Shown here piece after piece: positions 34,594-48,219 of a DNA stretch of 64,000 nt. The stretch is from Crotalaria pallida (lineage: Eukaryota; Streptophyta; Magnoliopsida; Fabales; Fabaceae). The stretch covers positions 156,001,501 to 156,065,500 of the forward strand of contig CM075651.1 in NCBI GenBank assembly GCA_037953625.1, written 5' to 3'. The notes below the pieces were generated by a model. The model was not told the DNA's origin, ran no database searches, and saw nothing but the letters and a program-made list of their open reading frames with translations. Within the stretch, counting starts at the first letter, position 1. Each line of letters begins with the position of its first letter. The translations under genes and the position numbers were made by a program.

Positions 34594-37500
34594 CTATTTG
34601 ATTGCCGCAGATGCTGAGTCAGCTGCTGCCTCCATTATTAAGGAAATAGTTTGGCGAGCTTGGAGGCAAGCACCTATATCAAATGGATGCAACTCAGAAC
34701 CATCAAAGATAAGATTTACACAAGGAAGGATTGCTTCTTTGCTATCGTTTTCTTGTGGTTCAGTTTTAATTGTATTTGTTTGGCCGGATTCTGTAATAGG
34801 TGTCGTGGTAGCTTCGGAAGCAGGACTCAATGCATATGATCTGCACACAACACTCAATAACATACACTTTTTCAGTATTGGAATGGATTACAAAATCAAA
34901 ATTATAAGCTTTACATAAAACAATCATTTCGTTTTATGTTTACCAAGATACTACTTCTAATGGAATCTTATCAATATAGAAAAATAAGCAATCTTCAAGC
35001 ATTGAATTAATAGAAGAACTGTAAAAGTTCAGCTACAAACCTAAGAATACTGCCATCAAAGCTGAACACTTGAGTTTGGCAGCTTTGCCGATTAGCGAGT
35101 TTCAATCTCTGACGTGGAGTTGAATCCCCTGAAATGGGAGAAGAAGGATCCTTAAGTGGATTCCACTTTCCACTAGCATAGTTCATAAGTTTCCGAGAAG
35201 AATCCTTAGCTTGCTCTTTCTGGTAAAGAAGCTTTGCAGCAGGACCTGTTGATTGGTACTCAGAACAAATGTCATGCAACTTTTTCCTTAAGATTTGCAT
35301 TGTATCATGTTGTTCCTTAAATGAGTCAGATTGAAGCAATTCCGATAAAATTACCCTTTTACATATGCTATTGCTCAGTGTTGGACTAAAGAGTGGCATC
35401 CCAAATTCCACACCCAATGGAACCCATTCATACTTATCTTTAGTAGAGAATTGGTCCGATTCCCTCCCATTAAATAATTTTAATAAACGAATATAACCAA
35501 CTGTCCATAGTTTGGCCTTGTTTGCCAAATTAGTCAACAAAGAATTCAACTTAGAAATTTCCTCTTCTTCATATAGGCCTAACTCTTTTCCTAACGGAGC
35601 AACTGACCCATCAGAATTCTTCAAGGGCAAAGGGATATCCAGTGTAATTATTTTCCCAGATTCGTTAAGATCATACCTGCTGAGAGGCTGCACTAGAACA
35701 GCTGAATGTTTAAGAAGAGAATTTAAACAATGCAAGAGTATACTTCCCTTAACTAAATTTCCTTCAAGTTTCCTTCCTAACCCTCCTATTATGGAACCAT
35801 CCCAAGACCATATAAGGGCTTTCTCACAACCAGCCAGTGGAGCAGGAAGCGAGCGCAGACATTGTCCTTTCATTAGAACAACTGATACGGGTCCACTAGC
35901 TGCAGTTGTATACAATACCAATTTCATCCAAGGAGTCATAGAAGAATATGTGGGAGGACCAAAATGAACTGGACCCCCAGGCCCGGGAAGGATTGATGAA
36001 TGAGGAATAGGTACTATTGACACAATTATATCATAGTCACGAAGAAACAAACGATTAAGTGTTGCCGGTGCAAGCGAAGCCAAGCTTTCAGAGCGGAGAA
36101 TGTCTACACGATATTCCTTTTTCCTCTTCATCATTTCAGATCCTACATTTGAACCTTCAGTTTCTGGTAGTTTCTCTTGGCTCTGAAGATTTGCATCTGA
36201 CTTACTAGCTTTCAGAATATGATTACTGTCATCTTCCAAACTAAAAGAATGGTTTCCATCACCGACATCACTAGTAACAGGTTCGGACGAAACAGAAGCC
36301 TCTACATGATTCTCTGTATCTAAATTTAATAGGTCATCATTATTGATCAAAGCTTCTGCAATACCAGAGTTTTCTGCTTTTTCAACCAAAGAGATTTCAT
36401 TTATCAGAGAACTTGGCTCATCACTGCTTGAGGTAGCCATGCCCATCTTTGCATCGGTAACTACTCCTCCTGATTGCAGGCATTCTAACACACAACGCAG
36501 ACTAAATGCATGATTTGCAAACTCCTGTAGCTCTCCCTCAAATGTTGTACCCTCCAGGGTACTAAGATCCTTGCAAAGATCAGTAATGCTGGCATAACCC
36601 AATTTCCCCGCTTCATATAGTGTAACGGCATGAGATTTCAGGCCTGAGAAAGTTTAGCAAGAAGTATGATTTTGGTAAAACATACAGTCCAATTGTTAAA
36701 CATGTAGCAAGACAGAAGACAAACCCATAACAAGTAGAAAGAAAGATGCTACTGCCTTTGCTTAATAAGCAATACATCCTCAAATTTGTTAATCAATAAT
36801 AAAAGCAAATGACATGCTTATGCAACTGAAACTCATGTTTTGGCTCAATAAGCTCCACTTTTGCAAGCATAAGACAATAATGGGATTATAGGCCAACCAT
36901 AATAAACAACCAACACACTTATTTTGCATCTGCAAAGTAGTTTTGTAAATTACTTTTAAAAAGGTACCAAGTTGTTAAAGTTGTGTTGCTGCCTTAATTG
37001 TTCTTATAAGATACTGACATTACTTGTTAAAATGCACGTCTTAGCTGACATTCAAACTACCACTCCTTTCCTGAAAGGGGCTTACATGATGGTTTTCTAT
37101 ATTATGAATAGGCACATTATCAATTAAGCAAGCAATAGCCGCAGTTTTTGTTATATTTCTTTCAATAACCTTGCAAAACCAATGGTCAAATCTATTTATT
37201 CAGGCTCTGCTAGGTTACATGTTAAACTATTAAAGTCTATAAATCATTTCTACCCATAACAAGATTACTATCAAGATGTTATACATTCCACAAAACAAAG
37301 GCTACTAGTACGGGAGAAAACTTTAGGTATTGTGGCAGGCTTAGATGTAATGGCAAAATAGCAATCGACACATGTTGGAAAATATAAGCTTAAAAAAACA
37401 TACTGTTCGAAGTACAATTGCACTAGAAACTTATAAAGTGTCAAGCCTAAAGAACGGAATTAGATTGTAGGACTGGGAAACATGTAAATGATATATAACT

Positions 37501-40500
37501 AATGATGATAGACTAATCATTCACACCATCAATTAAAAGGTCACAACAAATTTTGGTATGGGTTTCTCATATGCTGTGTCAGCACACGCTGACTTCACGA
37601 CTTAATTTAAAACCATTGGTAAGAGAATCGTAGCAAATGAATTTAGGCTTCAGGAAGGGAGGAGCAAAAGTTATAAACCTGGTGAAACAGATCCCATCAT
37701 TAGATATGATGTAATATTGGCATCAACTATGAAAGCAACACGAGTACAGGCAGGGCCATAGTTCCCTGAACTTGTAGTATCCCCTTGAATGGAGTCATTG
37801 TAAATAAGCATCTGCTCAGAACCCTGACTAGTATCATCATCACTGGCTGCACTTCTAGGTGAACCAGGTATACTTGTATCTCGAAGAATAGATTCTGGAT
37901 CAATTATCTTTGTTCCCCATCCCAATCGACACACAAAAGCAGCAGCAGCCTGCAGTTGTGACAGGTCAGCCTGCAAGGTTATCGCCAACTCTCTGATAGT
38001 GGCATTTTCATTCGATACAACGAAAACTGCGTACAACAACCTGGAAAAAAAAAGGTTCAACATTAGTCTCCAACTAAATGATACGATCACTTTGAAGAAA
38101 AATGATGGAAACACAGATTGAAACAACTGCTTTACTCTTCAATAGGATCTTCATATGACAGCTCCCTGTTGGAAACAAAACCTTCAAGTCTGGAAACTGA
38201 TGAAAAACACTACTTCAGATTGCATAATCTCGTAGGGCATGCTTCAAATAAATGTAATGCATCAGGAAACATATGTATTTTTATTTTTTTTATTTTTTGA
38301 AAAAAGAATCTTAAGCATTTTAAATATGAGGTTGCAAGCATAAACTCACTGGAATACACCTTCGAATTTGACATTAACAAGTAAACCTATTAAAGCCAAA
38401 ACAAGAAGAAGTCATAAATGCATAAACACACCTTTAAACCGGTCGTCTGGATATACAGGAACATCAAAATAAACCAGTCCCCGTCTGCAAAGACCTCTTA
38501 CAACATCTGGATCAAATATGACATATGAATTTGCTTCCTCCTTACATACTTTGTCTATTGTGATCATTTCCTCTTCAGTGAGTTTCTATGAAAGCAGCAA
38601 CAAAATTGATAGCAAGTATCATACAAGTAAATACAGAAATTATTTATCATTCCCAAACTAACACAATGAACAACATAATAAGTGAACCCTCTTATGTTTT
38701 ACTATAAGGATGCAAGGCATACCCCACCTTAAATTCATCCAAGGTGAAATTCACAAGACAAACTCCCCACCACGGTTCAATTGGAAAATCCACAGGTTGA
38801 GAAGGCAAAAGTTCTTTTGCTATTGACTTGTTCAATTTCCACATTATTTTCTGGATACTCCAAAAGAACAAATGAAAGGTGAGATAAGAATGACAAGATT
38901 TTCAAGCCCTCCTTTGAGCATAATGGCCCAGGATACATGAAATTTAAGCATGAAACACATACTGAAGCAAATATCTGTGTGTGTGGGTACGTGCATAACA
39001 TACAAGCAAATCTATGCAGTACCTTAGATCTGCACTTGTTCATTATATCAATAAATTCATTTCTCCCAATTCCTGTAAGTCTTAAAGCATCTGCAGCACT
39101 GAAATTTGGGATGCTGTCATAAGGTTGCTCTGCAAATAATTAAAACATGCATGAAAAATTTATAAGCCAACTACCTTTCAAAAAAAACCTTCACTCTCAT
39201 TCACATGTATCTACCTTAGTATACCATAAAAAATGAAGGGAAGGCAAAAAAAAGTAAAAATGTAAAATTATTTAATCAAGTGAAAAATTCCCTTAATTTC
39301 AAGCTATAAACGGTAACGATTAAGCATAATATTCATGAAGTTGATTCAGCAGGAATTGCAGCGAGCAAGTAACAAGTTACCATTTTTCATCACTTCAAAA
39401 ATCATATCACAGTAATATCTGAAAGGTGATATTCTCATTACGCGGCAAACATACTCCGCCAGATGATAAGGAAATAGCTGCAAGTGACAACAACACATTA
39501 AGTACAGATATCCTAAGACAGAAGCAAAAGATGACAGAGCTGTCCAACATCTAAGAAATGCTATTTATATATGCAATTTTCGACTGCTTGAGTGAAGGCA
39601 TGAGCATTTTATTTTATATATAAAGGCAAGGTAATTTGATTAAATTATTCCTAAAAAAAATTATCCTAAAACTAAAGAGAAACTAAGATTTTGTTTTTAT
39701 TTACAACATCACAATTTTGATTTTTGAAGCATTACAAACTTTAATTTCCTCCACAGAAAATATCACATCATTTTCATCACATAAAGAAGAACATAATACA
39801 TATGACATACAGCTAGGTTCTTCCGCAGGCAGCGCATCATATCTTCATAATAAACGCTTTCTTTACATACTTTACAAGCAAAACTATTATTCCATTGAAG
39901 TCTCTTCTTTATGCAGTATTGAATTACCCTGCACAGAATTTTCATGCCCAACAACAGAGAATGCATTATTATAATATACAATAGCAATAATCACTCTTTC
40001 AACATTGATAACTAAATTGATTAACTACTATGAACTAGCTACCAAGTATGTACTAACGATAAGGCTAAACAACAAGAATATAGAAGAAATAGTTGCATAA
40101 ACCATTAATGATGTTGCTAATGTTTCCCTAAGGGCTTTGGTTAAGAAACACAATGAAACGAGGTTTATAATTTCTTACCAAATAGGCTTAATTACTACTT
40201 GTTAGATATAACCTATGCCGTCTATATGAAAATACAAGTCTTCTACTTCTTGAAGTCTGATAAGATAAAATGACATCTTTTAATTGCTTAAACAATGTGC
40301 TAAGGATAGTTTTGTTAGCATTTTCCAACTAATAATTGAAAGAAGTAACAATAATAATTAATTTAATTAATTCAGCAAGTGCATCTTCTTCTGAGTTGTA
40401 ACTAACAACCTCTTGTGCCATTCTTCTTTGGTAGGCACAATTTGTTGAAGGCGTCTGGGAATATTCTCCCAAGAGCATTCTTCCTTGATGGCTTTTTCCA

Positions 40501-40537
40501 ACAACTGTTCCTCAACTGTCACCACGGCACGCAACAT
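34594..40537 (-). CDS. FAM91A1: FAM91 family protein (FAM91A1 homologue)
   Basis: Ten exons give 998 residues: 40410-40537, 39811-39928, 39381-39477, 39023-39126, 38728-38850, 38432-38585, 38136-38196, 37679-38040, 35041-36643 and 34594-34840. The N-terminal half carries the FAM91 N domain (VIQYCIKKRLQWNNSF, PFRYYCDMIFEVMKN, IGRNEFIDIMNKCRSK, PWWGVCLVNFTLDEFK). The long ninth exon carries the C domain (RVDILRSESLASLAPATL and LILPGPGGPVHFGPP-type text). In animals FAM91A1 acts at the trans-Golgi, tethering endosome-derived vesicles with TBC1D23 and WDR11; the same role in plants is inferred. Exon 4 stays in frame only if the acceptor two bases beyond the first AG is used (CAGAG before CAACC). 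The ATG at 40535-40537 starts MLRAVVTVEEQLLEKAI, matching homologues. Confidence 0.9.
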
Positions 40538-41162
40538 TTTCCACCACTATCCATTAAACACCACCACCACCACCATCATTCCTGCTATTATAATATAAAA
40601 TAATTATTTAAAAAAACACACACATATTCATCACAATCTCATGCATGCATGCATGATTCATTAATGTATGAAACTTGGGATCCAAGGCACGTGTCATGGA
40701 TAATAACTCAACATCCGTGAAATTGAGATCTACTAATTGGAAAATAATAACATAGGAGAAATAATTGAAATAGAATTGGATAAAATAGGTGGATCCGAAC
40801 AATAATAATCAATGGTAATAATCACGTTGAGAGTGATAGAGAAAGAGAACGTGGCAAGGGAAATGTGAGGATGGAAGCAGAACAACCTGATGTTAATTTG
40901 GTGAGAATGATGGATTCAGCTTTATGGCTTTTGGAATATAATTTGCGGTTACACTATTCGATCTATTTGTTTGTGTCTTCTTCTGTTATTAAAAAAAAAA
41001 AGAGAGAGAGAGATCTGAAGACTGAGATTTAGTTGCAAAGCATTCGGGTTAGATTGTAATAGAAGAAAAATGAGGAAAAAAGAAAAGTTGATGAAGCCAA
41101 TGATTTACATACGTGTTGATTATTGTATAGTCGTTATTCTATTTTTTTAAATAAATAAATAA

Positions 41163-41167
<5 letters not shown>

Positions 41168-41205
<38 letters not shown>
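41168..41205. repeat. (AT)n microsatellite
   Basis: An uninterrupted AT dinucleotide run, preceded by AAATAAATAAATAAAT. A second run lies at 41573-41602. Confidence 0.9.
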
Positions 41206-41209
<4 letters not shown>

Positions 41210-41570
41210 GAGCTATATACATGGTATTTGTTTAGTTAAATTAAAAATTCATTGAGTGTGTATGTCAACTGGTTTTACTATTCGAACTTATGATCCCTTT
41301 GACATATATTTAATTTATAATAAAGCTTGAATACTTCAAAAATGAAAAGGTATCAATATTTGTATCCGACATTGGTACACATATGATACTTTATGATACG
41401 TGTTCTAAATGTGTTATTCAATTTTATTTTATTTATTATTTTTTTAAAATGTGTTCACGATACTTTTTCGATATGATCAATATATTTATTTTAACTTTAT
41501 TTCAACCTTTTTATTATTTTTATGTTTTTAAAGTAATTATATTTTTCATATTTTTTTGAATAAAACACCC

Positions 41571-41608
<38 letters not shown>

Positions 41609-41758
41609 TAAAAATCGAACTGGCTCTTTACTCTTGTAGCTCATGATCTTCCATTCTTTCATGAAGTTTCATTTTTCTCCCCCTTAATGAGAGAAACTCC
41701 TATAAAAATAGTTATATGACTTCCATTGAGTATGATATAGAAAAAAACTGTATAAATA

Positions 41759-42031
41759 TTCCTTCTGGTCCTATTTATAAGACCCTTTTGGTATTTTTAT
41801 TTTGGTTCTATTTATAAGATCTCTTTTCAATTTTCAATGACATTTAATTACTTCTTTCCAGTAACACCACTATAAAGTCAACACTTTTTAGAGTTCCAAT
41901 AATAATTATAGGGTTAGTTTTGAAAAGGTATATCAAATTTTCACATTTTCAATGTCACTAACAAATTTATCCGTTTTCCTTTATGAGAGTGAAAAACCCC
42001 AAAAATGTCTTATAAATAGGATTGGAGGGAG
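41759..42031. mobile_element. Stowaway-like MITE
   Basis: The left TTCCTTCTGGTCCTATTTAT is the imperfect inverse of the right ATAAATAGGATTGGAGGGAG, with TA flanks. Same type as 8213-8507. Confidence 0.75.
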
Positions 42032-42069
42032 TATTTTTTTCTTTCTGATATCACAAGTATTTTTTAATG

Positions 42070-42241
42070 GATTTTCTTAACCTCAGCCTTAAGGGTCGAG
42101 GATAAGCACCTTAATCTAGACTTGTTTTCTTGAAAAAATAAAAATATAAAGTTTTATCTCTCCTAAATACACTATTTTCTATAAAACTTAACTACTTTTG
42201 GACTCTTATCCTCAACCCTAAGGGCTGAGGTTAAGCAAACC
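42070..42241. mobile_element. MITE of the CTTAACCTC family
   Basis: The left CTTAACCTCAGCCTTAAGG followed by GTCGAGGATAAG is inverted on the right as CTTATCCTCAACC and then CTAAGGGCTGAGGTTAAG. The terminal repeats are about 31 bp in a 170-bp element with no coding sequence. A degenerate relative lies at 11813-11985. Confidence 0.75.
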
Positions 42242-43764
42242 TTTTTTTAATTACCTAATTACATTGTCTCTTTTTAATTTTTCAAAAAATTATGTATCTT
42301 TAATATTTTATTAATTATCGTATCTTAAATTTCAAAATTTTTTCGTATTCCCCCACCTTTGTCGTATTAAATATCCGGACACCAAACTTAATTCTATTGG
42401 GTAGAGATGTTGGTAAATTAGATTCACTTACTCTGTTGATTTTATAAAATTGTACCAAGCTTTTACACTGCAAGTCTGCAAGTGTGTTATCCGCGAATTA
42501 TATATATGACTTTTACTCAAAAATTTTAATATATGAATATAATTGACGATGCATTAATAGTGTGCAAAACATAATTATAAAACTTTAATTCATAAAAAAA
42601 AAAAAAAAACGTAAAATGCTTCATGACATTAAGAAATTGAGTTCAATAAGAATTATGTCAAAGATTCATCCTTATAATTTATATTACAAAAATTTTGTTG
42701 GTAAAGGCAAAATTTATTTATTTATTTTTATTATAGGCAAAATTTATTTATTTATTTTTTTGGTTTACAAGGCAAAATTTATTTTGTTAACTCTATTATG
42801 CCACCGGTAAAATAATACTTCGGCAAAAACATCCCTCATGCAAAGGCTTCGGCAATGATAACTATGATTTCTTTTGGGTTATAGTTTTCTTTTGGATTTA
42901 TATACATTAAATTTTAAAACTTGTACATTAAATATGTTATCCGAAAATAGTAAAAATTTTAAAACGCATACTTATATTAAAATTTTAAAACTCAAACAGG
43001 CATAAAATCCAAAAAATAAAAAATAAAATGCTAGAAGGAAAGTATTTTAGAAAAAAAAAATCGAGGGATAAAAAACAAGAACCTTTTGTTTTTGAGTAAT
43101 CTACTGACTACTGCCTATCTACTGGCCCCGTCGGACCAAGATAGTTAACATCGCACTTTTCCTTTATATATTTCTTATTATTATTATTATTATTATTTTT
43201 TTTTTTTTGAAATGGATCATTTTTCTTATTAAAATCCTATGAGTTTGAAATTTCATATCTGAAATTTTAAGTTTCACATCCCATGGTTTTCATATCACTT
43301 TATACGGAGGGCTCAAAATTTATACTTTCGAATAGAATTATGTTTTCTTTAAGAAAAAATTAGACTTCCCTATTAAATAAGTGATGTGGAATTTCAAACC
43401 CATTATGATTTTTTTACCAGGCCTCACTGCCCAATATGGGGTTGCTATTAATTGAATAATACTAATGTTAATGTTATTATTTTTTTCCTTAAAAATAATT
43501 ATGATTTCATACATTAATTTATAATTAAAAAATATGACAATTAAACATTTAACCATTTTTTGGTCTTAAAAAAAGCCTAACAATTAAAAAAAAAAAAAAA
43601 GACCATATGTTGCACGCGTAATTATAATATTATTATTTGTATCGTGCTACTACTATATAGTAAGCATTCTTAGACGTAGGTTTGAGTTATATTTCGTTCA
43701 CTCACTTTAGTCACTTCAATTCCATAGCAATACACATAAATAAATAATCATAAATAATATAATC

Positions 43765-45850
43765 ATGGTGGTTGACTCAACTTTAAGGTTGTACCTCTTT
43801 TCATTCTTATCAATATCATCCTTCATCATTTTGCTGCTTTCTTCTTCTCATGCTCAAGTTCAGGCTCTTAAATATTGTGGTAAGTGGTAACTAACTATCT
43901 TGTATTCATAATCATAGTATAGCTGATGAAAAATAGTAGAAAGGGTGCATTTATTCATTGTTGTTGGTTTAATTAGAAGTAAAAAAGGGCATGCTGTAAC
44001 AAAATGGAAAGGAGTTTTGTGTAATTTACCAGTTTTAATTATTTTATTCATTACTTTTATAATTATACTATTCCATTTATTTTTAGTTGGCATAGCTAAT
44101 AATAGCTTGTAGCAGTGATGATGTCGTTAGTGTTAGTAGGTTTATTTTTTTGGGTTAATACCCAAATTGAAAAAAAATTCAATTTTGTCCTCAAGAATCC
44201 CCCAAATGATGGTCAAATTAGTCATTTTTATTACAAATTTATGGATAAATTAGTTTCTGTCAAAAGGCTATTCTGAGCAGATTTTTAGGAACTAAGTTGA
44301 AATCTTTTATTTTGCAAGGATTAAACTTGGGGGCACATTAACTTTATGTATCCACTCATATTTTTTTAACTTCTGTTTCATGCTGCTTAGATGATTTTAG
44401 GCCTTAGTTATGTATGTCTAAAATGGTGTGTTTCAAAATAAATTTTAAGCTAGATCAGATGTTTGGTTGGTTTATGTCTGTGCTTGTGTTTTTTAATGTT
44501 AGCTCTTTGTTTGTTATTGATTTGAATTTTATGCAGATAAGAATGCAGACTATTCTGTGAAGGTGAGTGGAGTGAAAATATTGCCTAACCCTGTGGTGAG
44601 AGGAGAGCCGTTCACCTTTAAGATCGCTGCTTACACCGGTGACGCTTCTCTTTCTCTCCTTTAGCATCTTTCGCATTTTTTCGTTTAGTTTAGTGTTCAA
44701 GATGAAGTTGAAGACAGATAATCCAAACATGAAAAACTTGATCCTGGGTTCTTTGCACAACAGTTTGTTGTAACTTGTAATGCATATGCTTATGGTGTTA
44801 AAAGTTACTGTCTCTATACTAGAAATTTAGAACACCTATACAATATTCATGAATTGATAGCATGTGAATCCCTTTAATGCAGATGAACCGATTCAAAGTG
44901 GAGACTTAATATATGAAATTTCATTTGTTGGGGTTGAAGCACCACCTGCTATATTTCACCATGATCTCTGTGAGGAATCATCCTGTCCTGTTTCCGCTGG
45001 CAATTTTTTGTTAATCCACACTGAATTATTGCCTTCATATACCCCACCGGTTAGTGTCACTAAACCAAAAATATATACTCTTAAGTCTTAACGGTGCTGT
45101 GGCTATTCTTATAATATCATCCTATAGTACAACAAAGTCTCGGTTGCTGTGACTTTTGTAAAGAACCCCTTCATATTCATGAATTTACATAGCAACAACA
45201 ACAAGGAATCAACATTTTCTCATTATGTCCTTACAGGCTTACAGCCTACAGGGCACTTGCAAATTTGCCATGCTATTTTCCCTTTTAGGTACTTAGCTTT
45301 GAAAAAGGCGAAAACTATGGGAAATTAATGGTAGTAACTAGTAGTAAATACAATGATACTGATGTTATTCATGATCAAGTGAGATTGATGCCTCAGCTCT
45401 TACGTCTTCAAACTCCAGCATATTATTTGTTGATTCAGTTTTATCATCATCACTCAAAAGTTTAATTTTTGAAGTTTCTTTCAAAATCTTTAAAATCGAT
45501 CAGTTGCTTGATCCACTTGCAGCTACATATTCCTATTGCTCAATTAAGTTCTCCCGTTTTTACCCTCAGCACTTTTTAAGGATCTGAATGTTTTAGAATA
45601 GATGACATATTTTAAGGTTAATTTCAGGAGTAGAAAGAAACCATAGCTGTTAACCTAAGGGCTTTGGTTACTGCTGATTCAGTTTGTGTTTAGATTGTTG
45701 GGTTATTGCCTAGTCTCCATTTTAATTGTGCTAGTTTTGCAGGGAACCTATAATGTGAAGCTAACATTCAAAGATCAGAATGACAAGCAGTTAAGCTGTA
45801 TTATCTTTCCCTTCAAAATTGGTGCTGGATCTTCAGTGTCTGCTATCTAA
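43765..45850 (+). CDS. Secreted ML-domain lipid-recognition protein (MD-2/NPC2-like)
   Basis: Four exons, 43765-43879, 44537-44638, 44883-45049 and 45743-45850, encode 163 residues. Residues 1-30 form a signal peptide (LYLFSFLSISSFIILLL, then SSSHA). The mature part is an ML domain with KYCDKNADYSVKVSGVKILP, RGEPFTFKIAAYT, CEESSCPVSAGNF and GTYNVKLTFKD, including the expected pairs of cysteines. Family members bind sterols or phospholipids in the secretory pathway or vacuole; the nearest description is a putative phosphatidylglycerol/phosphatidylinositol transfer protein. The ligand is not predictable from sequence. All splice phases agree. Confidence 0.9.
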
Positions 45851-46637
45851 TTGTTCAGTGCAAATCTGATCTCAGATTCTACTTCATCTTTTGCTTATAT
45901 AGTTGCTTAGTGTTTAACCCTCGTGTGAATTAGTGAAGTATCTTAGTGCCATGCCGCGGGCTATGAATGAAATTGTTCTTTCTAACTATGGTAACTAAAT
46001 AGCCTGAGGAAATGTGACAGTGGCATCTCTTTGTATTAAAATCTTCAACAAAGTTGGGTCATTTGAAGGCATTGTTAGTTGGTATCAATTACTTTCAATT
46101 AATCAGAAAAAATAATTCATGTTAAATTTAACTGATGTTGTACAATATCACACGTTTAGAAAGTTGATTTGCTTTTTAGCTGGTCTTCTAAAAAAAAAAC
46201 AAAATCATTTTCTCTCAATCTTAATGCTATTATTGTTAAATGAATAGTACTGCAGAATATATGGAAAAGGCTTAAAACACTAGTCCCATTACCAGATTTC
46301 CAACTTTAGAAAGACACTTCATGTTTATTAGCAAACTCTATAATTCCAATGTTACATAAATCAAGAAAATTATTCTCAAACATAACATTTTCTATCTTAA
46401 TAACATGGTAGTATATTGTAATACTGATCAACTAGAAATAGAGCACTCTACATTATTAACCAGTATCAACTAGCTTAGAATTAATTGAGATAAGACTTCT
46501 TTCCTTAAACACAGTAATTAAGATTACAGAAAACACAGTTTACCAAAATTAAATAAAATTTGCAAAGACTAATCCATATGAAAGCTAATTCATTCCTATA
46601 TGATTTGTGAGGGCTCTGTTGTTTGTCCTTCTCAATC
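45851..46637. other. Convergent intergenic space
   Basis: 3'UTR of the ML gene, then AT-rich DNA up to the stop of the receptor-like gene on the other strand. Nothing else is seen. Confidence 0.5.
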
Positions 46638-48219
46638 TCACACTTGTATAATTGTATTAGGTATAGCTCCAACAAGTCTTGCAAGCCAATGGGGTTTCCC
46701 AGTGAAGAATACACTATACCCCAATACCATTCCAAATACCACTCCACTTGCATATCCCACAGCTGCAGCTTTCCAACCAAAGCCTGATTCTTGTTCATGA
46801 TGAAATGCTAATTGTGGTAGTTGTTCTTCATCCTTTTTGCATGATTTGGACAAAGGGAATCCACATAGCATTGGATTTCCTTCATGGGAAACATCTTCAA
46901 ATGTATTGAATTGTCTACCTCTAGGTATCATTCCTGATAACTGGTTGTATGAGAGGTTCAAGAAAGAGAGTAAGTTCAAATTCAGCAAAGCCATAGGAAT
47001 CTCACCTGTTAGCTGATTCATTGAGAGGTCCAACCTTTCCAAACGTATCAAATTATTGAAAGATTGTGGAATGGTACCAGTGATTCCATTGTGTGAAAGG
47101 TTAAGCCCTATTAGACAACTTAATTCTCCAATGGCAGTTGGAAGGTCTCCTTCAAACATGTTACTTGATAAATCTAGTTGCAAAGGTTGAGTTAAATTAA
47201 ATAATGATGATGGGATTTGACCTTCTAAGCGATTAGATGACAACTCTAAAAGAGTGAGATGTTTAAGGTTTGAACCTATTGGGGGAATCTCACCAGTAAG
47301 GTAGTTGCCATGAAGGACCAAACACATGAGTTGACTGAGATTCCATAAAGACGAAGGAACTAATCCATCAAATTTACAATCGTAAAGCCAGAGTAAATTA
47401 AGACACTTTAAATGACCTATGGAATTAGGAATTTCTCCCGAGAAAGAGGTGGAAGAGAGATCCAAAAGCCTTAGAGGAGTGGTCCAATTGGACTTTGGAA
47501 GCGAACCTCTCAGATTCTCATTTTCTGACAATATTAGTTCTTGAAGATTAGGTAAGCAGAGGATACCAGGCGGCAAATTCCCCTGTAATCTAGTGTTTTG
47601 AAGACTAACAGAGACCAAGGATGATGACAAATTCAACAACAAAGACAAAGAGCTCTTGTTGATTGAAGACATGTCTATGCCATCTAGAAAAATCTCCCTT
47701 ATATCACTTCCATTGAAGATGAGTTTCTTCCATGTTGATGGATCAAGTCTCATAGTCATGCCATGATCAACATAGGGATCAAGTGTCATGTAATTGTGTG
47801 AGAGATCAAGTGATATTAATTTAGACAAGTGAGAGATTGAGGAGGGAATATCACCATAAAAATGATTGAAAGCAAGGTTGAGTTGTTGAAGATGAGCAAG
47901 GTGGAAGAGGGTGGTATTGGGATAAAACTGACCTTGAAGGCTGAAGCATACTGCAACTAAAGTCGAGGCCAATCACATGCCCTGACATGGCATCACACGT
48001 GACCCCATCCCACTCACAACAGTTTGTATTCTTGTTCCATGATGCGATCTTGGAAGAAACAGAGGGACAATGGTCAAGTGAAGTGTTGACAACGTAAGAA
48101 TAGTTGAATAGGAGTAATGCAGAGAGATCATGAGGGTTGCACAATGAGAAAATGTATGAAGGAAAATGAAAAAGCAATACCAAGTGGATCAAATATGGTA
48201 ACGCAACAAACCTACCCAT
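46638..48219 (-). pseudogene. Truncated, frameshifted LRR receptor-like protein (RLP)
   Basis: The minus-strand frame starting at 48219 gives a signal peptide (MGRFVALPYLIHLVLLFHF) and a LRRNT cap with paired cysteines (NCCEWDGVTCDAMSGHVIGL). It then shifts near 47933-47950, where GCTTCAGCCTTCA looks like an imperfect 7-bp tandem duplication. The second frame continues from LQGQFYPNTTLFHLAHLQQL through about 11-12 leucine-rich repeats, an island-like acidic segment, a transmembrane helix (GYASGVVFGMVLGYSVFF) and a short cytosolic tail. This is the Cf-9-like class of surface immune or developmental receptors, usually around 900-1000 residues. Here about 520-550 residues remain, with repeats apparently lost between LFNLTQPLQLDLSSN and MFEGDLPTAIGELS. 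Without correction of the shift no membrane receptor is made. A sequencing error at the shift cannot be excluded. Confidence 0.8.

Larger units (their letters stand above)
40538..43764. other. Intergenic region: FAM91 promoter, microsatellites, MITEs
   Basis: It holds the FAM91 leader and promoter with a (CAC)n tract at about 40560-40577, and (AT)n runs at about 41168-41205 and 41573-41602. Two MITEs (listed separately), duplicated GGCAAAATTTATTTATTTATT segments near 42706-42760, and a (TTA)n run near 43169-43197 follow. No coding gene is supported. Confidence 0.6.

Noticed and set aside
35512..35967. 151-codon plus-strand frame
   Set aside because: Antisense shadow of FAM91 exon 9.
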